Assembly: GCA_032158295.1 (NCBI GenBank) | Contig: CM063258.1 | Location: 811,001-875,000, forward strand | Direction of reading: 5' to 3' | DNA: 64,000 nucleotides | From: Pycnopodia helianthoides | Taxonomy: Eukaryota > Echinodermata > Asteroidea > Forcipulatida > Asteriidae | In this document: one piece after another, positions 17,244-29,200 of the stretch | How positions within the stretch are numbered: position 1 is the stretch's first letter | Layout of the letters: each line of letters starts with the position of its first letter | The notes under the pieces: generated by a model | Told to the model about the DNA's origin: nothing | Databases searched by the model: none | Seen by the model: only the letters and a program-made list of their open reading frames with translations | Made by a program: the position numbers and the translations under genes

Positions 17244-20200
17244 GTGAGTATTTCGCTATTTCTTATACCTCCATGGTTTTTACTATTTTCACACGTAAAG
17301 AGAATCAATAAAGTTACCTCGTGTGTTGTGCTTGTTTGCTGATGACCGACTGTGTGCTACCTCCATTGGTGGAATTTATAATGGTTTTTGAGGAAGTTGC
17401 CGAACATGCATGGAAGTATTTCCATGCATGGAAGTATTTCCATGCATGGAAGTATTTCCATGATGGATGTGTAGGGTATTTACAAATTTTACAAAATTAA
17501 ACATCAAAGTCAGCTAGTTAGTTGATCCTGTGGGTCCTTTCTCTATGGTTGATCTTCACATCAGATGCAATCCAGTTTATCTACAAAATGGTAAATTACT
17601 GGAGTAGCTGGTTGTTAGGACGTCAGTGAACAAATCAACTCGTACTACAATCAACTCAGATTCCAACCAACTCGTGCTTTTTTTGCGACTCGTACTCCAA
17701 TTGGACAAATTTCCAATTTTGTTATTTGTTTTTATTTTTTTGACTTTTTAAATGGATGTTGGACTTGATTTCCCTTTTCAAATTATATATTTTTTGATAT
17801 TCTCTCTAAGCATTGGTAGACTAAGTAGTACGTAATACGCTAATTGTTGACCTTTAAAAAAGAAAAATTATTCAAGCGGACATTTTTCATATTTCAACAC
17901 TTTGCGATACTAGTCCAAAGTGCTGGCCTGTTCCTCTCAGTATACATTCTGTCAACGTTTCTGGACAGGTAATGATAAAATTTGACGTAAACTTAGGGAG
18001 ATAAAATGGCTGTCGAATACAACATTTTTGCCCTCGAAAACAACTCGTACTCCGACCAACTCGTGCACATTTTGCGCATAGAATGTTTTTCCTCTTTTTA
18101 TATCCTTTAAGTTTAAGAACTATTGTAAATATATGAGCCTATTAATTATTTTTTTTTGCATTTATACCAGCTAGGTCACTTTGGTAGGTTAACAGGTTTC
18201 AACAGCTATAAAACTAATTTTCAAAAAAATATTTATAATAATGACAAAGGCAACCATTATCTTTCAAATAAAAACGGGAGAACCGGACTGGGAATTCTAA
18301 AAATATTTTAACCATTTAACTCAAGATAGTATTTTAAAATGTTTCATGGACAACAAGTATCTTTCCACTTGAACAGGAATTTAGTTTTAGAACCGGGAAG
18401 GGAATATAAATTACTTCAGTTCTAAAAGTATTCTGAGGTTGAGGCAATTGTTCTTGAAAACACTGTACTCACCTGAAACTTTCAGTGAGAAACAGGCATT
18501 GCGCTTAAGCTTTTTGTAAAGTAGCCGCCGGGCCAGTAAACTGTGCATTTTACTTGCCCCCAGAAGTTTTTTAGTAGCCCAGATTTTAAACAGGAATTGC
18601 CATAAATGTTATGTTCTGATGTGTTAATGTTAACGATCACAACCAGTTTAACGATCAAATAATGTTATATATCACACACTCAATAACAATTAACACATTT
18701 TATACATTAATTATTCACATCTGAATAGGAAGAAATGAGCATTTTAAACAAGTAGGTTGCACAGTTTTTAGGTTTTTTTTAGTAGCCCACAGGGCAAGTT
18801 GAGAAGTGGTGTTTACTAGCCCATAGCATTTTTTACTAGCCAATGTACGCCGGGCTAGTGTTAAGGGCGAGCCCTGGAGTATACAGTTCCTTACACACTT
18901 TGGTGAAAGGGTAAAACCAAATGATAGGCCTATTTGTTTGAATGTAGGTTCTGTTTTTTAAACAGCTAGGGCCTATTATGTACAGGTGTATCTTGTAATT
19001 CTTCTTCTTTGCAATAACTTTTACTTTTGCTGGTTGGATTTTTTACCAGAGTAATTATTTCTTATATCTGGCTGGTCGGAATTAAAGATTTATTTTGTAA
19101 GCTAGTAACCATGTTTTGTGTTCTAAACCGAAATAAATAAATAAATAAATAATTATTTTTACATGTAAATAAAAATAAGATCAAAATAGTCATCAAAATG
19201 AATTGTGTGCAGTACTTTTACCCACTGCTGATTTGAGCTGATCTCCTCAGTTAATTACATTTTCAAATAAGCCCTCCTGAAAGAAACATTAAAAAATCTC
19301 CTGAAAATAGACCAGTACTTACTCAAGCACAACATCAGAGTTGAAGTGAGCAACTGCAGCAAAACTCACCAGATCTGGTCCAGGATCTGAAACTCAATCT
19401 AGTCACATGAACGTCATTACTGCCTCTTTCTCCATATGTAAACACATCAGACAGGCACATGTCCTGATTGTACTTGTCCATGGCGGTATGTTTGGATGTA
19501 ACTTTACACCACAGTATGTTTGAAATGCGTCATGCAGAAAGATGTTCAACAGACTTAATTCAGCTTAGTGTTTTCTAAAGTGATTCCTATTGGGGGACAC
19601 CTGACCTGGAATATATGTAGTTCAACAAACATTTCGGTTTTATAACAACTTCAGTGTTATGATTTAAACTAATTGATACATAGGGGCCTTGCTCTATGAT
19701 AGGGGTAAGGAACAATCGGTTTAGTTTTTGTTTTCAAGCTTTATTTTCAAACGCCCGGTTATTGTGGGAAGAAAAACCACAGGCATTTGGAGTTTGATTT
19801 AGACATATGACCTTCTGCATTCTAGAGCTGATGTGTTATCTTAATCGCTAGACTGTCTAGCTAGTCTAGCAGATTTCAACTAAGCCTATTATCTGTGGTT
19901 GTACAGTATTTACCTGGACCCAATTTCAGAGCTGTTTAAGCACCAAAAAAGTAGCTAAGTATTAAAACAAAAACCAAAATAAGTTTACCAACCACAAAAC
20001 AATGTCACATGTACCATCTATGACTGGTATCCACCTTATGGTTGCTTAGCAGAAAATGGTAAAAGTAACACTTTTTTAAGCTAAATAATTAGCAGCTCTG
20101 TGAAGTTGGGTCCAGGTTGGAAACTCTGTTGACATCCTCGCACTTTAGCCAAATGCTGTTAATAATAAGAAGAAGAATATTATTAAAAAACACAACACAG

Positions 20201-23200
20201 AAATAAACACAAAATATTTTTTAAACATCAGGTATGCCACTTTTCAGTGGATCAGCTTATTGTCTGTAAACACTGTAGGCCTATCACAATGTTTTGTGTG
20301 CTTGGTTGTTGCATGTCTGAATTATTCAAACAAATTTAAAAGATATTGGGTTTGCATGTACCATGTTTTTATAGTTGATGTAACATTATACAATTGTTGC
20401 ACGCTGCGATGGGGTCCATGGTGTTTTGTACACCCGAGGGGGCAAATGGCACCCTTGGCTTTGCCTCGGGTGCTATTTGCCCCTATGGTAATACATTCCT
20501 CTTCTATGAAGGCAACCCGATATCGGAGCATTATTACAACAAAGTTGGCACAGTTTCCCTGCGGCACATCGCTCAGGAATGTAAATCATTTTACATAGTA
20601 CCAGAGTAGTTACAACCTCAACCCCAGGGGCTAGTTCTAGTATTGTACAAGGCGCTGGAAAGGACCAACGTTGGGCATGATGAAGGCAACAAAACCCTAG
20701 GGATACATCACTCATGTACCCTCATGTGGCTGTCCGTCATGCGCTGTGCATAATGCGTAGTGCACAATCCTTTAAAAAAAAATTACTTGCCAAGCAATGC
20801 ACATAATTTTTACGGATAATGCAGTTTGTAATGCGTATGTATCTTCATTTGTACGCACTACGCACAACGTTTAAGACAGACACATGGATTTCCGTCCTTA
20901 GCCATGTTACATGAGCCTTTGTATCACATCACGTGATTGGCTCTCGACCAATAAAAATTCACAATCTATTACTGTGGTAAACATGTGAAGCTCTTTTCAC
21001 ATGATAGCAAATAAGCAAGGGTTCCTTGCTTAATTTTTTAGCATGGTTGCAAAATTTTACAAAATGCACCTCGTGTGAAAGGACAACAATGTTTAAACTA
21101 GAACTCACTCCGCGGCAGTGCAGTTAATTACGAGAAGTCCCCCCGATCCACAAAGCTAAAGTAGTAGTCCAGGCCGATTTCCTACATGTACCTCCCGCCC
21201 AGGTAGTAGTTAATAAGCAGGACAGTTCTTTTCAGAACTGAGAAGTCTCCCGAATTCCGGAAAAAAAACCTACTCCACGGTAGTAGAATAAATAGCAAGA
21301 CAAGTTCTCTAAAGAACAAATCTACACAGCAAGTAGATATTTTTTACACATGGTGTTACCGCAAACCGAATATATACTGATACCTCACCATGCAATGCCT
21401 CAAAACCCATAGGGTAAACTGGGGTAAAAACGCCCGTTTTTTAAGTTTTAGTTAAATATCTCAGAACTTCTTGGAGACACAGAGAAATTAATGTGTGGTT
21501 TTATCCATTACATATCTCCTCTATTGTGTGCAAATATAAAATTATAGTCACTGTGTTGAAAAAGTGAAATTTTCCACCCTTTTTGGATGGAAGTTTGGCG
21601 GGCGTTTTTACCCGGGTCTCGGGTAAAAACGCCCGCCCGCCCAGAGGTCGCTATATGACAGGTTTTTTTTGTAATGGAATCATATTTATTAAATTAATTC
21701 AATATTGAGGGATACTACATTAACTGCAAACAACTTTTCAAACACAGTTGGTTCATTATAACTACAAACTCAATCATTTTAAACCGATAACTTTATGTGG
21801 TATGTTGAAACATTAGCATTCATAATTCACGCACAATAAACTTGAACACTATTTTTATGTACCAACTTAGAAAGGTCTAAGGTTAACTCCAGCAAGGCTT
21901 CATTGGTCTGAGGAAATCATCCCAGAAGCTCCTGGTGCTGATTTCACAAAGCACTAAGATTCATCTTAAGATGAGTTGTCAGTAATACCACAGTGATTTT
22001 TAGTGTGACATCACACCTAGCTTAGCAAGTAAGATGTACATTTAAGCTCGCGAATGTACATTGACGGTAAGAGAGAGATTTTGTCACATGACCGCAGTGG
22101 GATGACTATTGACTACACAACACACATAAACAGGAATAGGCCTACTGGTGTAACAGAAACAGTCAATTGGAAAGAGATGAGAGCACACAGGACACCAAGA
22201 GATGAACAACGAAGAGGGTGACAAGGGGGGGGGGTAGAGGGAAGGAGCTGGTATGACCACAAGAGGTTGGAAACACAAAACACAATACCAAAGGTGGGAA
22301 GGGGGTTAGTTAGTTAATGAGGCAGACTAAAAATGTGTATATCTGTGGGGATAAGGAGAAGGCAAAGACAAAAGGTTATTAGCCGTTTCTTTTTGGATGT
22401 TCAGACCAATGGGGTTGAATGATCTGGATGCACTTTATCCACAGTTTCTCCCTACTCAGGCGAACAGTTTCTCTGTTGTCACCTAGTGCCTTAATGCCCT
22501 GTGAAATCATGGCAGAAATAGTCCTATTCATGAAGTTATAATATTTAGGCCCAATCATTCGACATAATCATTTAATGCCGTTTGCAGTGGTACTTAGCAT
22601 GAAGGAAAGTTATTTGTGAAAAAAATCAAATACGTCACAATAAACTTTGCAAATTTTAATTGAACCTTAACCTAATTGATCAAACCTGAATAAAAAAATA
22701 TAAGAAATACACAGTTTTATATATAATAGGCTTCTAATAGTGAATATAAATTTAAAATATGGCTGTTAGTTACTAATATTGAGGTTTTTTTGAAGATTAA
22801 TGAGGCTTTAATGGAGTTCGATGTTAAGGATGCTACTGGGCGTTTTTACCCCGAGGTACTTGATTTATCCTGGGGTAAAAACGCCCACTTACAAAACAAT
22901 GTTAAGCAAATATTAAAATTGATTTTAATATTTTGATCATTTATTATTGTGTAGTTAACCCATCTTAACAAATATCAACTAAAGAATAATAAAAAAAAAA
23001 CAATGTGCTGTTTTTATTTTATTTTAAGTGAAATACGTTTAAACCTTCGACAGTCATTTTTCAAAACTTTTTTTTCCAAATTTTTTTTAACAGCACCTAT
23101 GCACCCTTAAAATATGTTAATGAGTTTAATTATTGTTTTCATGTTTTTTGCCATGCATAGTACCTATTAGAAATATATTTCATTTAGTAATTCTATGTTT

Positions 23201-26200
23201 CTTTTTTAACTAGCAATGGAAACAAGTCAAGTGGGCGTTTTTACCCCATGGGCGTTTTTACCCCAGTTTACCCTATAATGTTTAAACTGTCCACAAAGGA
23301 CGGCAAATTTGAGAAGTTTTTACTTTACTAGGGAACTTCACAGCCAAAACACTGTTCTTTCACACGAATTGCAATTTGTAAAATTTCACAACCATATGTT
23401 CAAATTAAGCAAGGGACCCCTGCTAAGTTACTGTCATGTGAAAAGGGCTTAACTATGTATGATTGATATCACACATGTATGCGAAATGATTTGATTGGAA
23501 GAGAGGGCAACTTCTCTCATCTTCTTCAGTTCTGGAATAAATTAATATTCCTGGAATAGGCCTAATGGTAAAAAGGGGAGTACACTGTACATGTAGCAGG
23601 CCTGGAAATACATGCAGGCCATGGAGGCATTTGCCTCCATTGCCCTGGTCTTGGCATTTGCCTCCATTGCCCTGGTCTTGGCATTTGCCTCCATTGCCCT
23701 GGTCTTGGCATTTGCCTCCATTGCCCTGGTCTTGGCCTTGGTGCCCCTTCAAAAGTTTCCCATAGACTTTAAGATTTTCCCATAGAACTGCCCTTTGCAA
23801 AATAAATGGCCTTGCCCTCTCAAAGACAAAATTCCAGGCCTGATGTTGTTGCTATAACAACTACAGATGTAGACATTTGTCTGGCAGGAAGTGTTCCTGA
23901 TGCAAGGTCACTTGGTGTGTAAACAAACATCATGGAGGACCTTTCCTCCTTAATAACTGAGGCAGTGTTCAAACTGGCGGCTACGGCTACAGCTGGATCG
24001 CGGCATCATCGTGCGTCAAAGTATAGGACGCCTTAGCAACACCCCTAGAAACAGTCTTAGCCAAAGCTGTAGCCGCCAATTTTGATACTGCCATCTAGCT
24101 AAAATTGTATGAATTATTACATTTTGACTTCATTTTGACACAGTGCTGTATTTCTTATTTTATTTACAGTCAATGAGAAGGAGATTTTGCAGTGGTAAGT
24201 GTACATCATTTTTTGGTTGAAATTCTTTTGTTTTAGTTCAGTCAACACAGAGCTTCCACAACTCTGAAAACTTTACTTTGAGTTAATTTGCTGAAAGATA
24301 CTGATCTTGTATACTGTATTTGACTTCCCTAATGAACCAAGTTATCATCACACATTGTGTGTTTGTCACACTGCCAAACATTATGACTGGTATGTCTGAA
24401 GGAAATTCCATGCATCTACTGTATGTGAACACAGCTCACATGACACCATGTGTAGTGCATTTTTTTAGCTGGTTCTCAGCTTCACTTCGTCCACTGTAGC
24501 CTACTAGCCGAGCCACATGCATAAAACGTGTTACCACAAATCCTATAACTAGAATGACTTCCATTCAAAGAATTTATTTTGATACATATTTTGAACTGGA
24601 ATGTTACAAAATAAGCTTCTTGGGATGAAGTATGGGGAATGATTTTAAAAGGGAACTTGGGAAGATGAATTCTGTAAATAGTTCTTTCCTTGGGCACGTT
24701 AGAAATCCTCAGGCCTCCACAAGTTAATGACCATAAAAACTTACTTGATAAATGTGGTAAAGAGCACTGGAGAGCTGTTGTTATTATCAAACATTGTTAG
24801 AAACGACCCCCTTTGAAGTAATGTAGTTTTAGAAAGAGGTAATTTCTCACCTCAAAACTTGATACTTAGAAAGGCTTATAGGCATTTGAAAGCACACAAT
24901 TCTATGCAAAAAGGGTGGGTTTTTTCTCATTATTTTCTTGCAACTTTGATGACCAATCGAGCCTGAATTTTCACAGTTGTTATTTTGTAGATATTGAGAT
25001 ACACAAAGTGAGGATACTGGTCTTTGACATTTACCAAAAGTATACCCTACCCTTAAAATGAAACATTATTAAATCAATCTATCAACACAGTGGTGTATTA
25101 TTAATATGCAAGAAAAAACACCAACTGTCAATTCTCATGGCACCAACATTGTTTTAGGCTTAGATGTTGAAAAATCTGACATGTTGAAAAATAACGGTTG
25201 GCCTTTTGAGCGTAGGTTTGGACGTCTATGTCTGATGCTGAGTTGTTCCAGATCTTCAATGTACTTTTTTAATGTGTCGCTAATTGTTTTAGTCTTGAAA
25301 CAAGAAACTTGTTTCAGGTCATTTTTGCCAAAACATGCCCCTTAAAATTATTTTAAGATTGATTCAAAATAGGCCTGCCTTTGTTTTTATGATTTTAATA
25401 ATTTTGGTTTTGTTGTTGTTGCAGGCACAAAGGCTTCTTGAAAGACTGTCCCAATGGCTACCTAAATCAAGAAGTAAGTTTTACCCAATGTACTTCTATT
25501 AACCCGTAATGTGATGGATTCAACATTCTGTAAGGAGTCTTTCATGAAATGAATGCATTTAAAGATGCCAGGGGTCGATTTCACAAAGCACTAAGATTCA
25601 TCGTAAGATGAGTTATCAGTACTACCATAGTGATTTGTATTGTGACATCACTCTTTGCTGAATCAACTGCGATGGATTTGCAGTTACGATCAGCCTGATC
25701 CCTTTGTGAAATCGAGCCCTGGTCCAATTTTTGGTCGCTTTGTCCCCACAATTTTGATTTGAAATTGTAATGCCTATTTTTGTAGATTTGAGAAAGTCAT
25801 ATACTTTCATTTGCGGTATGCATGAACTAATCATCAGCCGATGATTAGTCAGAGTTAATTAAAAACTAAAAATGGATTATTGTCAGAATGCCAACATCAC
25901 ATGCAATCAACCATACACGGGAACACATGTGCAAACAATTTTGAATGTGACATGTATTTTGTGCATTGTCCGTGGCATCTACATAAGGTTTCTGTGTATC
26001 CTTTAAAAAAGTAAAAGAAAAGCTTTCAATTGAAGTATCCAAATTTAAGGCCTTAAGAAGCATTAAAAAAGTATTAAATTCAGTTATTTGAGGTCTTAAA
26101 AAAAATGGATGAAGCAAGTAATGAATTTTGCTATCAGCTCAGAAAGAACCAAAATACGCTGCTCGTAAAAAAAGTAACGCAAAGTGTGAGCGGGTACAGC

Positions 26201-29200
26201 TGTTTCTCCCCTGCTTTATTAACTTACTTTGGTCTTAAAAGGTTTGTTTTAAAAGGGTCTTAAAAAGTCTTAACTTGTTTTTTTATGTTTTTTGTTTCGA
26301 AACAGCATCTCTATCAAAATTTGTTCAGAGAAACATTCTTGACAAAATATTTTGAAAAACATTTTTGCTGCTGAAAATCGGGCCATGCAACTCTAAAGTT
26401 TGATGACTCTACAGTAGTCTTTACAAGCCTAAGTATGGTCAATTAGTCACCTGTATTTGGGCTGTAATTTCATTTATTTGGCCTATGAGAGGAATTTTCT
26501 CGGCCTGGAAAGTCTCAGTGAGCTGAGCCTGTTGCAGTGTAGACAGTTTCCAATAAGACAGAGGTCGGTCAACCTCTATTATGGAACAACCATCATGTAA
26601 TAGATGTTAAATTTGCATCGGGGATAACAAATATTAGTTGCTTTTACCCATACTAAAGCACTGTATACTCACTACTTTCCTGGGTCCTGTGAAAACAAAT
26701 CCACAGGCGTATTACTCGGGTGGGATTTGAACTCACCTTTGCCATTCTAGAGCAGATGTACCAGCTAGACCACCGAGATTGCCCGGTGGCTAGAGGCAGT
26801 TCATCGGTGTAAGGGTAAAAGCAAATAATAACCATCTCGTCTTTCTCTCATGAAGAATGATGTAATGATCCGAGGCTCGGAGAGCAAAATAGTCTGATAC
26901 AATTTTTGTTTGATTAAAGGAACATTACAGAATTGGTAAGAAAAAAACTTGTAAAATATACTTTTTGATCACAGATTTACATAAAACTTACACGGTCTAA
27001 TGATGATGATAGTAGAAAACATCCCTTGAAATATTTCTGTCTGAAATGCCATATTTGATGAGAAATGAATAAACTAATTTTCCGATTGGAGTTTATCGCT
27101 CAGTGAGCGTTTTATTCATTTATTGAATCTATATGATTTCATGCAAATGTGATAATCGGTTTTTCACTATTTTCTCGTGACCCAGATGGTCGATCGATCT
27201 CAAACTTCTACAGCTTTGTCAGTTTATGCTTATGGTGGATTACATAAAGTGCTTAAAACTGCCAGCAACTGTTTTGTTAGCGAAAACCAATTCTGTAATA
27301 TTCCTTTAATCAGTATTTACTAGTGGTAGTGGTAATTAAAACTTTTTGATGCAGATTTGCAAAAGAAAACTTATAAATAAAAATGAAGAGTGATATTGTG
27401 ATATGTTGAACTTCAGACCAACATCAGCCAGTTTTTTTTTTTAAACGAAAGGACACATAACTTTGGCATTTGTTTAATTTAAAAGCAATTTGTAGTCCAT
27501 CAGTAGATGATGATGATGATGATGAACTTTGTGATTATGGCTAGAGGTCCACTGAGGAGCATCTTGCTCCTTTGAATGAGAGAGAGACAGATACATAGAT
27601 TCCTGCCTCATTCAGAGTCCCAGGGTCCCTCCCCCCCCCCTCATGACCTTGTGTTCCTGGGCTATTGGAATGTACAACTGGGATGGGAACATACTAACAC
27701 CATTCAGCTGTTTAATGTAAGATAATCCATGGGTGCATATGTCATAGATTTGGGTTGGAAGTGGACATTTGGACATGACCAGTGGGTCACATGGTCACAT
27801 CATCCGCCATGGTCACTTGAGGTCAATAACCTAAGAAAAGAACAATCTTCTTGACATGCTTGAGAGAGCTTTATGTCAAAGTCGCTTTGCTTATTGCTGT
27901 ACATGTTTGAATGAGAAACTGTGTCAGAAGTAGTTTCACATGTGTAAGTTGGGATGTACAATTTTTATAAACAGTTCTTGATTGGATAATCTTGGGCCAG
28001 GATTTATTTGTAAAAAGAGTGTTCCAAGTTTATAGTAGGAATCGTAAACGTAAAAGAAAATAAATATATAAAATGTTTCAGATTCAGGTCTGATACTTCA
28101 AAAAAGCAAGAGAGGCGATAGCCTTCATGCCCTTGAGCTTTGCCTGAGTGAACTTTGAAATGTTCCAATACAAATTTCCATCATCGAGGTGCCCTTTACC
28201 ATGGAAAAACTGCCTTGCCCTTAAAACAAACTAAGTTGCAGGCCTGCAGTTTGTTCAGTTGCAGATTGTGTGCAAATGAGTTTGTAGTGACAACTGACAT
28301 TCAAAACGAGGACTTACAACAAAAGGGACAATAGGTCCACAATTGCTATCACAAAGGAAAACAATGGGGTCCACATTTGTAAGGACAAATAGTTGAACAA
28401 GAGTGACTTTAGAGAACGTTGGGATCAGAAGACACTCAAAAACTCTGGCACTGTGTCTTGGGGGATAAGTGACAATTTACCAGTGTACTGATTTATCCTC
28501 TTGAGATTATGGCCATGTTCCGTCCCAACTATAGTTTGGACAGGGCCCAACTTGAGTGACACAGTTGGGACGGCCCAACTATAGCTGGGATCCAGAGATC
28601 CATCTGTCACCAAGCTGGGAACCAGTTGCTGTTATTGCATGAGATGGTCCCAACACTAGACTGCTGATGGTGGGTATCACGTACGAGCCTAGTTGTACGC
28701 AGAGAGAAACTGGAGAGGATTGAAAAATACTGTATTTTTGAGGCCCATCTCTTGTGGTTATCCACATTTCCTTCCCCCATGCTATTACTGTCACTATTAC
28801 TATCAGGTATTCCCGTCTAAAGTTGGGCCGTCCCAACTGTAACACTCAAGTTGGGACCAGTCCCAACTATGGTTGGGATGGAACAGCCATAAAAACTTAA
28901 ACGGTCTGAAGCACTGCAGCTGTTGATAGTATTTTTATAAACTATTTTGAGAAAGGATCCCCTTCGGAGTAATATGGTTTGGAGAATTTTTAACCCACAA
29001 ACTTTTGAATCTGAGAAATGATTCATGAATGAATCGTTTCTCAGATTTCTGAGGGTTGGTGTGGCCAGAGATGTGGTTGGTACCCACTGTCTACTCACTA
29101 AATGTGGATGGATCCGACATTCGTGTGAAAATACTGTGACGGTTTTTTTCTTTGTCTCAGCAAGGAGACATTGTATTCAGGTGAAGCTTTCACATGTGAC

